Assembly (NCBI RefSeq): GCF_900112645.1
Contig: NZ_FOMO01000005.1
Coordinates: 186,001 to 250,000, forward strand
Direction of reading: 5' to 3'
DNA length: 64,000 nucleotides
From: Phytopseudomonas straminea
GTDB taxonomy: Bacteria; Pseudomonadota; Gammaproteobacteria; Pseudomonadales; Pseudomonadaceae
The translations under genes were made by a program, and so were the position numbers. This document shows positions 55,056 through 64,000 of the stretch, piece after piece. The notes under the pieces are model-generated. The model ran no database searches. It was not told the origin of the DNA and saw only the letters and a program-made list of their open reading frames with translations. Position 1 is the stretch's first letter; each line of letters begins with the position of its first letter.

Positions 55056-56079
55056 ACCTCGCATCCTGCGCTGGGGCGGGTTCTCTCGGCGTATCGAAGG
55101 CAGCGGCGCACTGCGCCTGCTGCTGGCCGTGCTGTTCAGCCTTTTCGTGCTGGTTCTCGGCCTGTGTCTGGGCAAAGTTATGCTCTCGCCGCAGCGAGTC
55201 GCTGCCGTGCTGATGGGCGAGGGCGGGGCCGGGCTGAACTTCATCGTCGAGCAATTGCGCCTGCCGCGCCTGCTGCTCGGCGGGCTGATCGGTGGCGCCC
55301 TGGCGGTGTCCGGGTTGATCCTGCAGGCCATCGTGCGCAACCCCCTGGCCTCACCGGATCTGCTCGGCCTGTCCAGCGGCGCCAGTGCGGCGGCGGTGCT
55401 GTACCTGTCGGCCTTCGCGGCGACCTGGGGCATGGGCGGCTTGCCGCTGGCGGCGATGCTCGGTGCCGGCAGTGCCGCGCTGGCGGTCTACGGCCTGGCC
55501 TGGAAGCAAGGCACGTCACCGCTGCGGCTGGTGCTGATCGGCGTCGGTGTATCGGCCATGCTGGCTGCGGCCACGACTTTCATGCTGGTGTTCAGCCCGC
55601 TGAGCACCACCTTGTCGGCCTATGTGTGGCTGACTGGCAGCGTGTACGGCGCGGGCTGGCGAGAGGTCAAGGCGCTGGCGAGCGTGCTGCTGTGTCTGCT
55701 GCCGGTCCTGGCGCTGCTATCGCGCCACGTGGTGGTGCAGCAACTGGACGAGGGCCTGGCCCGCGGCATCGGCGTGCGCGTGCAGTGGCTGCGCGCCGCG
55801 CTGCTGGCGGTCAGCGTGGCCCTGGCCGGCTCGGCGATCGCCTGGGGCGGCGCCATGGCCTTCGTCGGCTTGATCGCCCCGCATATCGCTCGCCAGCTGA
55901 TCCCCATCGGTTTCGCCGCCCAGGCCTGCATGGCAGCGCTGGTCGGTGCCAACCTGGTAATGCTCGCCGACCTCGCCGGGCGCACCCTGTTCCTGCCGCT
56001 GGACCTGCCCGCCGGCATCTTCGTCGCCGTGTTCGGCACCCCGTATTTTCTGTACCTGCTGATCAAGCAGCGGCAGTGA
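55048..56079 (+). CDS. cbrC: Ferric-siderophore ABC transporter permease CbrC
   Basis: 343-residue second FecCD permease. [36 protein letters not shown] and [16 protein letters not shown] match CbrB's repeats. GGAGGT precedes the ATG at 55048, which overlaps the cbrB stop by 8 bases. Confidence 0.92.
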   Translation: MPRPRILRWGGFSRRIEGSGALRLLLAVLFSLFVLVLGLCLGKVMLSPQRVAAVLMGEGGAGLNFIVEQLRLPRLLLGGLIGGALAVSGLILQAIVRNPLASPDLLGLSSGASAAAVLYLSAFAATWGMGGLPLAAMLGAGSAALAVYGLAWKQGTSPLRLVLIGVGVSAMLAAATTFMLVFSPLSTTLSAYVWLTGSVYGAGWREVKALASVLLCLLPVLALLSRHVVVQQLDEGLARGIGVRVQWLRAALLAVSVALAGSAIAWGGAMAFVGLIAPHIARQLIPIGFAAQACMAALVGANLVMLADLAGRTLFLPLDLPAGIFVAVFGTPYFLYLLIKQRQ

Positions 56080-56089
56080 GGACCCTGAC

Positions 56090-56881
56090 ATGACCGCCAT
56101 CGCCAGCCGTAACCTGACCCTGGCCTACCAGCGCCAGCCGATCATCGACAACCTCGACCTGGCGTTGCCGCGCGGCCAGGTGACGGTGCTGATCGGCAGC
56201 AACGGCTGTGGCAAGAGCACGCTACTGAAATCCTTCGCGCGACTGCTCAAGCCGCAGGCCGGCACGGTGATTCTCAACGGTGCCGACATCCAGCGCAAAC
56301 CGACCGCCGCCGTGGCGCGGGAGCTGGCGATCCTGCCGCAGATGCCGGTGGCGCCCGAGGGCATCAGCGTGCGTCAGTTGGTCGCCCTGGGGCGCTACCC
56401 GTACCAGAGCTGGATGCAGCAGTGGTCGGCCGAGGACGAAGCCGTGGTGGCCCGCGCACTGACCCGCACCGGCCTCGATGAGCTGGCCGAGCGGCCGGTC
56501 GATGCGCTGTCCGGCGGTCAGCGGCAGCGCGCCTGGATCGCCATGACCCTGGCCCAGGAAACCGAGCTGGTGCTGCTCGACGAGCCGACCACCTTTCTCG
56601 ACCTGGCCCATCAGATCGAGGTGCTTGATCTGCTGCGCGAGCTCAATCGTCAGGAGGGCAAGACCATCGTCATGGTGCTGCACGACCTCAATCTGGCCTG
56701 TCGCTACGCCGACCACATGGTCGCCGTGCACCAGCGCACCGCCTACGCCCAGGGCAAGCCGGCGGACATCCTCAGCGAAGAACTGGTCAAGACGGTGTTC
56801 GACCTGGATTGCCGGATCATCCCCGACCCGTTCTTCCACACGCCGCTGTGCATTCCCTTCGGTCGGGACATTCCACGATGA
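56090..56881 (+). CDS. cbrD: Ferric-siderophore ABC transporter ATP-binding protein CbrD
   Basis: 263-residue FecE-type ATPase. Walker [39 protein letters not shown], signature [16 protein letters not shown], Walker [17 protein letters not shown] and H-loop MVLHDLNLA are intact. Confidence 0.93.
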   Translation: MTAIASRNLTLAYQRQPIIDNLDLALPRGQVTVLIGSNGCGKSTLLKSFARLLKPQAGTVILNGADIQRKPTAAVARELAILPQMPVAPEGISVRQLVALGRYPYQSWMQQWSAEDEAVVARALTRTGLDELAERPVDALSGGQRQRAWIAMTLAQETELVLLDEPTTFLDLAHQIEVLDLLRELNRQEGKTIVMVLHDLNLACRYADHMVAVHQRTAYAQGKPADILSEELVKTVFDLDCRIIPDPFFHTPLCIPFGRDIPR

Positions 56882-57648
56882 GCTTCAGCGACGCCGAGTG
56901 GGCCAGCCTGTGCGGCGCGCTGCGCCTGCGCCGTGAAAGCGAGCGCGACCTCGCGCGCAGCCTGCCGGCCAGGGAATTGCTCGACGAAGCCACCTGCACG
57001 GCGCTGTTGGACAGGCTCGGCCCGGTGATTCTCTCGCCGTCGCGGCGCATCACCGCCTCGCTGCTGGGCAAGCGCCAGTCGTTCCTGCTTACCGGTGCCT
57101 GCCTGTACGCCATGTCCGCCTACGACAAGGGGCTGGAGCTGTCGCTGGACAACACCTTCATTGAGTACGGCCACGACGACGGCCTGTGGACCTCGTCGCT
57201 GCCGCTGCGCAGCCTGGCCGTCTCGCGGCCCGAACCTAGCGCGCGCGATGCCTGGCGCGAGGCGGTGGCCGGCCAGCTGTTCGCCGGCTTGCTCCAGCCG
57301 TTATGGGAGAGTTTTTACCGGCTCACCGGCGTGTCGCGGCGCATCCTCTGGGAGAACACCGCAGTGCGCGTCTACTCGCTGTACGAGCGACGCCTGGCCA
57401 AGCTCGAATGCGCCGCGACGCGACAGCGCTGCGCCGAAGACTTTCGCTGGCTGACCGAGCAGGCTCCCGGCAGCCTGTTCGGCCTCGATTACAACCCGCT
57501 GCAGCATTTCAACCGACCGCTGACCCTGCTCGATGACGGCGCGCGCGCCGTACGGTTCCGCCGCACCTGCTGCTTCTACTACCAGGCCAGCGACCCGGTG
57601 GAATATTGCTCCACCTGCCCACTGATCCGACCCAAGGCCCCGCGATGA
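56878..57648 (+). CDS. FhuF-like [2Fe-2S] ferric-siderophore reductase
   Basis: 256-residue cytoplasmic protein resembling FhuF. The cluster-binding motif is near the C-terminus: [17 protein letters not shown], i.e. CC-x11-C-x2-C, one residue longer than the classical FhuF spacing as I recall it. It should reduce the imported ferric siderophore and free iron. ATGA overlap with cbrD. Its place at the end of the uptake genes supports the role. Confidence 0.85.
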   Translation: MSFSDAEWASLCGALRLRRESERDLARSLPARELLDEATCTALLDRLGPVILSPSRRITASLLGKRQSFLLTGACLYAMSAYDKGLELSLDNTFIEYGHDDGLWTSSLPLRSLAVSRPEPSARDAWREAVAGQLFAGLLQPLWESFYRLTGVSRRILWENTAVRVYSLYERRLAKLECAATRQRCAEDFRWLTEQAPGSLFGLDYNPLQHFNRPLTLLDDGARAVRFRRTCCFYYQASDPVEYCSTCPLIRPKAPR

Positions 57649-58256
57649 CTACCGAATCCGTTCCCGCTGCATTGATCGACGCCTATCGCGGCATCGCCGC
57701 GTCGACCATCGGCCACGTGCTGCAGGAAGGACACATCCACGGCCTGCCGCCGCTGGTGGCCGATGTGCACATCGTCGGCCGCGTTACCACCGCGCAGATC
57801 CACGCGCCGGATGGCAGCGTGCTACGCGATGCGCTGATCGCCAGCCAACCGGGCAACGTGCTGGTGGTCGCCAACAGCGGCGAGGCGAACTGCGCCTGCT
57901 GGGGCGAGCTGCGCACCCTCGCGGCGCGCATCAAGGGCCTGGCCGGGGTGGTGATCGACGGCCCGGTGACCGACGTGCGCGTGCTGCGAACGCTCGGCCT
58001 GCCGATCTTCTGCAGCGGCGTCAGCGCCTATACCACGCGCCCGCTTGGCGAGCAGGGCACGGTTAACGTTCCGGTGACGATACGCGGCGTGCGGGTGCAG
58101 CCTGGTGATCTGCTGGTGGGCGATGACGATGGGATTTATGTGCTGTCACCTGAGCAGGCGGGTGAGTTGCTGGAGCGTCTGCAGAACAAGGAGGCGGCCG
58201 ATGCGGCACGACGTGTTGAGTTGCAGGCGCGGTTGGGCCAGTTGGTGGGCAGCTAG
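57645..58256 (+). CDS. RraA-like protein (HMG/CHA aldolase superfamily)
   Basis: 203-residue protein of the RraA / 4-hydroxy-4-methyl-2-oxoglutarate aldolase superfamily. GHVLQEGHIHGLP, the metal-loop ANSGEANCACWGELRTLAA (in place of the usual D.....GELL) and GVVIDGPVTDVRVLRTL (RDxxx variant) are seen. The usual catalytic R-D in VIDGPVRD is VIDGPVTD here, so activity may be altered. ATGA overlap with the FhuF-like gene places it in the siderophore operon; related enzymes give pyruvate and oxaloacetate. Confidence 0.8.
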   Translation: MTTESVPAALIDAYRGIAASTIGHVLQEGHIHGLPPLVADVHIVGRVTTAQIHAPDGSVLRDALIASQPGNVLVVANSGEANCACWGELRTLAARIKGLAGVVIDGPVTDVRVLRTLGLPIFCSGVSAYTTRPLGEQGTVNVPVTIRGVRVQPGDLLVGDDDGIYVLSPEQAGELLERLQNKEAADAARRVELQARLGQLVGS

Positions 58257-58313
58257 CGCCCACCCGAACCGATCAATGAGACCGCGCGGCGGTCCTGATG
58301 AAAGATTACGAAT

Positions 58314-58364
58314 GTGGGAGCGCGCCATGCGCGCGAAAAAATCGTGGGCATGGCTCGCTCCCAC
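58314..58364. repeat. REP palindrome
   Basis: GTGGGAGCGCGCCATGCGCG ... GGGCATGGCTCGCTCCCAC is a typical Pseudomonas REP element, between the siderophore operon and the convergent amidase gene. Confidence 0.85.
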
Positions 58365-58384
58365 ACTATTGAATTGCTGGTTCC

Positions 58385-59593
58385 TCAGCTAATCGCTTCA
58401 GCCCTGCGACTCGCCAGATAACTACCCGGCGGCGGGCTCGCCACGAAGTGCGTCTGCAACCCATCGAAAATCGCCTGAGCCACGCGTTTTTGGTGCAGCG
58501 GGTCGCACAGCTTGCGGCAGTCGCCGGAGTTCGAGATAAAGCCGGTCTCCACCAGAATCGACGGGATATCCGGAGACTTGAGCACCGCAAAGCCCGCCTG
58601 CTCGACGCGCTTCTGATGCACACCAGCCACCTTGCCGACGTTGTCGAGCACCGTCTTGCCCAGCCCCAGGCTGGTTGTGATGGTGGAATTCAGCGACATG
58701 TCCAGCAGCACGCCAGCGAGCATCGGGTCCTTGTTCTTGAGCGACAGCAATTCACGGGCGCCGAGGATATCGGCGCTGTTTTCCCGCTCCGCCATCCAGC
58801 GGGCGGTGGTCGAGGTGGCGCCGCTTTCCGAGAGGGCGAACACCGAAGCGCCCGAGGCGTTGCTCCGCGGCGCGGCGTCGGCATGCACAGAGATGAACAG
58901 GTCGGCGTTGTAGCGGCGGGCGACTTCCACGCGTTTGCGCAGCGGTATGAAAACGTCCTGATTGCGTACCAGCTGCGCCTTGAAGCCACGCTGGCGATTG
59001 AGCTTGTCGGCCAGCAGTCGGGCGATGGCCAGGGCCACGATCTTCTCCTGCTCGCCGTTGCCACCCACCGCCCCCGGGTCCTTGCCGCCGTGCCCGGCAT
59101 CGATCACCACGACCACATCACGCTGCCCGGCTGTCTTGTTGCTAGCGGCAGCAACGGCCGCTGCTGGCGGCGCCTTGGCAATCGGCGCCACCATTGCCGC
59201 ACTGTGCAGGTCGACCACCAGGCGATGGCCCTCACTGCCGGAGGGGCCAAGCAGGAAGCTTTCCACCCGAGCCGGCTGCTTCAGGTCGAGCACGATACGT
59301 GTACCGCCAGCCTGAGGGCCGCTGCGTACGGCGCCGAGCAGGCGGTTGCCAGCCGGAATTTCATTGAGGCCGGCAAAGGCGCTGGTGCCTGCCAAGTCGA
59401 CGACCAGTCGATCAGGCGCTTTCAACGTGAAAATCTGATATTTCGCCGGGCCGCTCAGCTCGAACACCAGCCTAAGCTTGTCGCCGTCATCCCAGGCGCG
59501 GGCATGCACGATTTTCTGGGTGGCGGAAGCGTCGAAGGCCCAGGGCAGGGCGATACCTGCAAGGGCCAGGTGCAGGAGGTGACGTCTGTGCAT
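58385..59593 (-). CDS. N-acetylmuramoyl-L-alanine amidase (AmiC-type)
   Basis: 402-residue periplasmic zinc amidase cleaving septal peptidoglycan. MHRRHLLHLALAGIALPWAF looks like a Tat signal. The AMIN domain (about 28-130, with ...DRLVVDLAGTSAF) is followed by Amidase_3 with zinc ligands VVIDAGHGGKDPGAVG, SVHADAA and the catalytic glutamate SILVETGFISN. An AT-rich palindrome, a possible Zur box, precedes it; Pseudomonas have a zinc-starvation amidase copy (amiA in the dksA2/folE2 cluster of P. aeruginosa). Confidence 0.92.
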   Translation of the reverse strand: MHRRHLLHLALAGIALPWAFDASATQKIVHARAWDDGDKLRLVFELSGPAKYQIFTLKAPDRLVVDLAGTSAFAGLNEIPAGNRLLGAVRSGPQAGGTRIVLDLKQPARVESFLLGPSGSEGHRLVVDLHSAAMVAPIAKAPPAAAVAAASNKTAGQRDVVVVIDAGHGGKDPGAVGGNGEQEKIVALAIARLLADKLNRQRGFKAQLVRNQDVFIPLRKRVEVARRYNADLFISVHADAAPRSNASGASVFALSESGATSTTARWMAERENSADILGARELLSLKNKDPMLAGVLLDMSLNSTITTSLGLGKTVLDNVGKVAGVHQKRVEQAGFAVLKSPDIPSILVETGFISNSGDCRKLCDPLHQKRVAQAIFDGLQTHFVASPPPGSYLASRRAEAIS

Positions 59594-59624
59594 GGTGCTA
59601 CGCTACCGAAGCGATAGATATTGG

Positions 59625-59650
59625 ACGTTATATTATTTCATAATATGTCG
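59625..59650 (-). promoter_or_regulatory. AT-rich palindrome upstream of the amidase, possible Zur box
   Basis: ATATTAT (59630-59636), TTC, ATAATAT (59640-59646) is a perfect inverted repeat. GTTATATTATTTC at 59627-59639 matches the Pseudomonas Zur-type GTTATAnTATAAC at 11 of 13 bases. It lies about 35 bases upstream of the amidase ATG. Confidence 0.4.
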
Positions 59651-59710
59651 TAATGTAAGTGCCCCTATATCCGCTGGCGATCGTGCAAAATTTGCTCATG
59701 CACAAGCACG

Positions 59711-59735
59711 AACGCCACCCGAAGGTGGCGTTTTT
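59711..59735 (+). terminator. Hairpin with T-run between cytochrome b561 and amidase genes
   Basis: AACGCCACC, CGAA loop, GGTGGCGTT followed by TTT on the plus strand. On the minus strand it has no T-run but still forms a stem after the cytochrome b561 gene. Confidence 0.55.
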
Positions 59736-59749
59736 CATTGGAGAGCGCG

Positions 59750-60313
59750 TCACAACATGCGTTTCAGCACATCGTTGCGCTTGTCCTTGTCGAAGAAACG
59801 GTGCTTCAGCGAGCCGATCACGTGCAACACGATCAAGCCAAGCAGGGTATAGGCCAGCGTTTTGTGCAGCCACTGGAAGACCACGAACCAGTCATCGTTC
59901 TTGGCCAGCAGCTCCGGCAGGTTGACGCCGAAGAAGTACACGCCGTCGCTCATGGTGTAGGTGCTCGACATCGAATAGCCCATCAGCGGCACCAGCACCA
60001 AAAGCACGTACATGGAACGTTGCACCAACTGAGCAAGAAAACGTTCGTGTCTGGCTAAGGTAAGCGGTGGCTTTGGCAGCACCGGGGTCTTCAGGCGAAT
60101 GATGATCTGGATCACCACCACCAGAAAGGCCAGCACGCCGAAGGATTTGTGCCAGGGGTAATAGAGCACGAATTTGCTCTCGACATCGTCGCTCATCCCG
60201 GTCATGTGCCAGCCGGCCCACAACAGGCCTAGGATCAGCACTGCACGTACCCAGTGCAGCACCAGCAAGGATCTTGGGTAATGGTCGACTGGTTCTTTTC
60301 TTATCGTATTCAT
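59750..60313 (-). CDS. Cytochrome b561 family protein
   Basis: 187-residue four-helix inner-membrane cytochrome (CybB-like). Helices include LLVLHWVRAVLILGLLWAGW and FGVLAFLVVVIQIIIRL, with candidate heme histidines in VLHWVRA, YPWHKSFG, WLHKTLAY and IVLHVIG. Electron donor and acceptor unknown. Monocistronic by spacing. Confidence 0.9.
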   Translation of the reverse strand: MNTIRKEPVDHYPRSLLVLHWVRAVLILGLLWAGWHMTGMSDDVESKFVLYYPWHKSFGVLAFLVVVIQIIIRLKTPVLPKPPLTLARHERFLAQLVQRSMYVLLVLVPLMGYSMSSTYTMSDGVYFFGVNLPELLAKNDDWFVVFQWLHKTLAYTLLGLIVLHVIGSLKHRFFDKDKRNDVLKRML

Positions 60314-60392
60314 CGCAGTCTCTTTTTAATGATCATCAAGGCCTGGGAATTACGGGCGGCCCGCGAAACTACGGGTCGCCCGGGTGACACAC

Positions 60393-61847
60393 TCAGTTGG
60401 GTAGCAAAACGGTAACCACCTTCTCCTCGGTGTAGGCGACCGCGCCACCGAAGCCGCCTTCACGGCCGATGCCGCTGGTCTTCACGCCGCCCCAGGGCAG
60501 GTTGGCATCCAGCGGGCTCCAGCAGTTGACGCCCACTGCGCCGGTTTTCAGGGCCGCCGCCACACGGTGCGCGCGCGCCAGGTTGGTGGTCCATACGGTG
60601 GCCGCCAGGCCGTAGCTGGAATCGTTGGCCAGGGCGATGGCTTCTTCTTCGGTGTCGAAGGTGATCACCGTACCGACCGGGCCGAAGATTTCGTCGCGGG
60701 CGATGGCCATGTCATTGCGGGCATTGGCGAAAATGGTCGGGCGCACGAAGAAGCCCTGGTCGGGGTTGGACACGCCGCCGGCCAGCAGCGTGGCGCCCTG
60801 GTCGATACCCAGCTGGATGTAGCGGTTGACGCGGTCGAACTGCGCCTTCTTGGCCACCGGGCCCATCTGGGTGTCCGGCTGGCGCGGGTCGCCGACCTTC
60901 ACGGAGCTGGCCGCCTGAGCCAATGCCGCCGCGAATCGTTCGGCCACGCCGCGTTGCACCAGGATGCGCGAACCGGCGGCGCAGACCTGGCCCTGGTTGG
61001 CGAACAGGCCCAGCGAGCAGCCGAACAGGGCATCTTCGAAAGACGCATCGTCGAAAACGATCTGCGGGCTCTTGCCGCCCAGTTCCAGGGCCACGCGCTT
61101 GAACAGCACGCCAGCGGTGCGCTGGATCTCGCGGCCGGCTTCGGGGCTGCCGGTGAAGCTGATCTTGGCGATGTCCGGGTGTTCGCACAGGGCGCGGCCC
61201 ACTTCGGCGCCGAAGCCGGTGACGATATTGATCACGCCATCAGGAAAGCCCGCTTCCTTGGCCAACGCGGCCAGGTGCAGGGCCGACTGCGGGGTTTCTT
61301 CCGACGGTTTGACCACCACGGTGCAGCCGGCGGCCAGCAGAGCGGCCAGTTTCCACACGGTGATCATCAGCGGCGAGTTCCACGGCACGATGGCGCCGAC
61401 TACGCCAATCGGCTCGCGTACGGTGTAAGACAGGGTTTTGGTGCCGAAATAGCCACCGCTCGGAATGGTGCGGCCTTCGAGCTGGTTGGCCCAACCAGCG
61501 GCGGCGCGCAGGTTGGCGATGGCGTTGGGCAGATCCATGCGGCGCGGCTCCATCGGCGAGCGGCCGATGGCGTTGGCGTCCATATCGGCGAGCTGCTCGG
61601 TGTCGCGTTCGACCAGATCAGCCAGCTTGTTCAGCAGACGGCTACGCTGGGAGCCGGAAAGCTGGCTCCAGGCGCCGCCTTCGAGCTGGCTGCGCGCCGC
61701 TTCCACGGCGCGGTTGACGTCCTCGGTGGTGCCGCGTGCGGAGCTGCCGTAGACCTTCTCGGTCACCGGGTCGATGAGGTCGAAACGACGGCCATCGGAG
61801 GAGTCCGCGGCGGCGCCGGCGATGAAGTGTTGCAGATGCTGAGTCAT
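60393..61847 (-). CDS. Aldehyde dehydrogenase (NAD(P)+)
   Basis: 484-residue aldehyde dehydrogenase. Catalytic glutamate in VALELGGKSPQ and catalytic cysteine in NQGQVCAAGSR; NAD-binding PWNSPLMITVWK and FTGSPEAGREI. I took the ATG at 61847. It follows a class III aminotransferase gene 27 bases upstream: the pair would convert an omega-amino acid or amine to a carboxylic acid. Confidence 0.93.
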   Translation of the reverse strand: MTQHLQHFIAGAAADSSDGRRFDLIDPVTEKVYGSSARGTTEDVNRAVEAARSQLEGGAWSQLSGSQRSRLLNKLADLVERDTEQLADMDANAIGRSPMEPRRMDLPNAIANLRAAAGWANQLEGRTIPSGGYFGTKTLSYTVREPIGVVGAIVPWNSPLMITVWKLAALLAAGCTVVVKPSEETPQSALHLAALAKEAGFPDGVINIVTGFGAEVGRALCEHPDIAKISFTGSPEAGREIQRTAGVLFKRVALELGGKSPQIVFDDASFEDALFGCSLGLFANQGQVCAAGSRILVQRGVAERFAAALAQAASSVKVGDPRQPDTQMGPVAKKAQFDRVNRYIQLGIDQGATLLAGGVSNPDQGFFVRPTIFANARNDMAIARDEIFGPVGTVITFDTEEEAIALANDSSYGLAATVWTTNLARAHRVAAALKTGAVGVNCWSPLDANLPWGGVKTSGIGREGGFGGAVAYTEEKVVTVLLPN

Positions 61848-61874
61848 GTACGTGTCCACCAATGAGAGAGTCTG

Positions 61875-63251
61875 TTAAGCCTTGAGCGACGCCAGAGCGT
61901 CACCGAAGATGTCCAGCGCCTTGAAGAACAGCGCCCGTGAAATGGTCAGCGACGGCATGATGCGCATCACGTTGCTGTAGCGCCCGCACGGGATCATCAG
62001 CACGCCGTGGTTCATCAGGTAGCCCATCAGCTGACCGATCTTGTCGCGCGACAGCGGCTCCTTGGTGACCGGATCCTCGACCAGCTCGATGCCGATCATC
62101 AGGCCACGGCCGCGTACTTCGCCCAGGAACGGGCTGTTGAAGGCGCGGATACGCTCCTGGGCTTCGAGGCCCAGGGTGTGGGCGCGGTTGAGCAGGTCCA
62201 GTTCGGGGTCCTGAAGGATGGCGATGTTGGTCAGCGCCACCACGGCGGACAGCGAGTTGGCGGCGAAGGTGTTGGGCATCGAGCCGTCGGGGATCTGCGC
62301 GGCGAGGTCCGAGCGCATCATCAGGCCGGCCATTGGCAGGTCGCTGCCGATTCCCTTGCCGAAGGTCAGCATGTCCGGCTTGACGCCAGAATGCTCGACG
62401 GCCCACATCTTGCCGGTACGCCCGGCGCCGGCCTGAACTTCGTCGACGATCAGCAGCGTGCCGCTACGGTCGCAGGCCTTGCGCAGCAGTTGCAGGAATT
62501 CGGGTGAAGGCGGCACGTAACCGCCTTCACCCTGTACGGGCTCGACGATCACCGCGGCCACGTCGTCGGCGGCGGTGTAGGGCGTGTTGAGCAGGTAGTC
62601 CACGTACTCACCGGCGATCTGCTCGGCACTCTTGTGGGTAGTGTCGAACGGAAAACGGTAGGCGTAAGGGTAGGGCGCGTGAATCACGCCACCCATCTGC
62701 GCGCCAAAGCCCTTGCGGTAGGCGTTGCCGGTAGTCAGCGCGCCTGAGGCATGCCAGACACCGTGGTAACCGCCATGAAAGGCGAGGATCTGGTGACGAC
62801 CGGTGACGCGCTTGGCGAACTTGATCGCCGCTTCCAGCGCGTCGCTGCCGCTCTGGGTGAAGAAGGTCACGCAGTCGCCACGCAGCCCGGGCGGCGCGAT
62901 TTCAGAGAGTTTGGCGGCCAGCTCGGTGCGCCGCGTGCTGTTGATCTCCAGGGCGTGCATCAGCACTTCGGACTGCTCACGAATGGCTTCGACGACCTTG
63001 GGATGACAGCGACCGACGCTGCTCACGCCTACGCCGGCGGACAGGTCGATGTAGGTGTTGCCGTCCGGATCCTTGAAGGTCGCCCCGAAGGCGCGATCCA
63101 TGGCGATGGGCATGCGGCCGCCACCACGGGCCATCGACTCGGTGCGCGCCGACAGGGCCAGGGCTTCGCTGGTTTTCGGGCCTGGCAGGGTGCTGGAGAC
63201 GATGTGCGGGGCGTCCGCAAAGTGCAGGGATTCGAGTTTGGCTTCGCTCAT
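61875..63251 (-). CDS. Class III aminotransferase (GabT-like)
   Basis: 458-residue PLP aminotransferase, fold I, of the omega-amino-acid type. PLP lysine in LTFGKGIGSDLP; VDEVQAGAGRTGKMWAVEH; GSDALEAAIKFAKRVTGRH. Cotranscribed with the aldehyde dehydrogenase. Substrate (4-aminobutyrate, beta-alanine, a diamine or other) is not determined. Confidence 0.9.
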   Translation of the reverse strand: MSEAKLESLHFADAPHIVSSTLPGPKTSEALALSARTESMARGGGRMPIAMDRAFGATFKDPDGNTYIDLSAGVGVSSVGRCHPKVVEAIREQSEVLMHALEINSTRRTELAAKLSEIAPPGLRGDCVTFFTQSGSDALEAAIKFAKRVTGRHQILAFHGGYHGVWHASGALTTGNAYRKGFGAQMGGVIHAPYPYAYRFPFDTTHKSAEQIAGEYVDYLLNTPYTAADDVAAVIVEPVQGEGGYVPPSPEFLQLLRKACDRSGTLLIVDEVQAGAGRTGKMWAVEHSGVKPDMLTFGKGIGSDLPMAGLMMRSDLAAQIPDGSMPNTFAANSLSAVVALTNIAILQDPELDLLNRAHTLGLEAQERIRAFNSPFLGEVRGRGLMIGIELVEDPVTKEPLSRDKIGQLMGYLMNHGVLMIPCGRYSNVMRIMPSLTISRALFFKALDIFGDALASLKA

Positions 63252-63482
63252 GACGGCCTCTACGGGATGTCGGTTCAGGTAAGCCGATCATCTGCTCAGT
63301 GGGCGTAGAGCCGGTATCCCAAATCGGCAACCGGCGTGTCCAGGACGGGTGCAGCGATCAATCAAACCATGTATGCCACGAAAGGGGCCTGGCACCGCTG
63401 CGCCCTGCCACCCATCATTCTTTGGCATCGACAGCCCCTAAAACCGGTCATAAGCAGAACATGAACATCCCGGAAACGGCCG

Positions 63483-64000
63483 ATGAAACGTCTGCGTATC
63501 GCCACCTTCAATATCAATGGCATCAACGCCCGCCTGCCTAACCTGCTTAGCTGGCTGGAGCGCGAGCAACCGGATGTGGTGTGTCTGCAGGAGCTGAAAA
63601 CAGCGGACAAATCATTCCCGGCCCGTGATATCGAAGCGGCCGGTTATGGCGTGGTGTATCAGGGGCAGACGTCGTGGAACGGCGTGGCGATTCTCGGCCG
63701 TGATACCCAACCGCTGGAGATTCGTCGCGGCCTGCCAGGCGCTGAGTGGGACGTCCAGGCTCGCTATATCGAGGCCGCAGTGCAGGGCGTGGTGGTGGCC
63801 TGCCTGTACCTGCCCAACGGCAATCCGCAGCCCGGGCCGAAATTCGATTACAAGCTCAAATGGTTCGAGCATCTGATCGCGCACGCGCAGACGTTACAGG
63901 CCAGCGAACATCCGGTGGTGCTGGCTGGCGACTTCAACGTGGTACCGACCGATTTCGACATCTACAACACCCGTTCCTGGCTCAAGGACGCATTACTGCA
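63483..64000 (+). CDS. xthA: Exodeoxyribonuclease III (3' end cut by window edge)
   Basis: First 172 residues of an EEP-superfamily DNA repair nuclease acting on abasic sites and 3' ends. IATFNINGINARLPNLLSWL, the catalytic glutamate in CLQELKTADK, and LAGDFNVVPTDFDIYN with D and N ligands are present. Frame still open at the last base. Confidence 0.95.
   Translation, partial: MKRLRIATFNINGINARLPNLLSWLEREQPDVVCLQELKTADKSFPARDIEAAGYGVVYQGQTSWNGVAILGRDTQPLEIRRGLPGAEWDVQARYIEAAVQGVVVACLYLPNGNPQPGPKFDYKLKWFEHLIAHAQTLQASEHPVVLAGDFNVVPTDFDIYNTRSWLKDALL

Overview
The window looks like the chromosome of a yellow-pigmented Pseudomonas of the P. oryzihabitans / P. straminea / P. flavescens kind. The gacA-uvrC-pgsA-tRNA block and the galU / VOC protein / gor block are the usual Pseudomonas arrangements, the DNA is GC-rich, and REP-type palindromes of Pseudomonas form are present. 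The species-level placement is inference.

Layout. (1) 1-6.1 kb: end of gacA, uvrC, pgsA, then tRNA-Gly, tRNA-Cys and, 2.7 kb on, tRNA-Leu. Between tRNA-Cys and tRNA-Leu lies a low-GC patch with a fragment of a phage-type integrase, an Arc-type repressor facing a small helix-turn-helix protein, and small Pseudomonas proteins (DUF1652, DUF883): a decayed prophage or island at a tRNA site. (2) 6.1-13 kb: housekeeping and accessory genes, including galU copy 1, gor, a TRIC channel and an exported flavoprotein. (3) 13-27 kb: a sulfur-acquisition region: dcyD-tcyJLN (cystine/D-cysteine), a metQ-like lipoprotein-family binding protein, a TauD/TfdA dioxygenase with an SsuABC/TauABC-type transporter flanked by two paralogous binding proteins, then sbp-cysT-cysW without cysA. 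(4) 27-30 kb: a UbiH-family hydroxylase, a CinA-C protein and a second, nearly identical galU. (5) 30.4-38.4 kb: a complete carotenoid cluster (crtZ, crtB, crtI, crtY, crtX, idi, crtE) predicted to make zeaxanthin glucosides. (6) 38.6-58.3 kb: an achromobactin-type citrate siderophore locus: FecI-type sigma, FecR, TonB receptor, acsF-D-E-yhcA-C-B-A, cbrABCD, plus a FhuF-like reductase and an RraA-like protein coupled to its 3' end. (7) 58.3-64 kb: a putatively Zur-controlled amidase, cytochrome b561, an aldehyde dehydrogenase / class III aminotransferase pair, and the start of exonuclease III.

How the genes work together. The carotenoid operon idi-crtX-crtY-crtI-crtB is joined throughout by 4-nt ATGA overlaps, with crtE divergent and crtZ convergent and overlapping crtB. 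The siderophore locus is self-contained: a Fur-type box precedes the sigma factor; sigma, FecR and the receptor's signalling domain would form a cell-surface signalling loop; the receptor and CbrABCD import the ferric siderophore; YhcA would export the free one; FhuF would release iron by reduction.

Most open frames antisense to these genes are GC-bias shadows and were left out. No CRISPR array, complete insertion sequence or complete prophage was seen.
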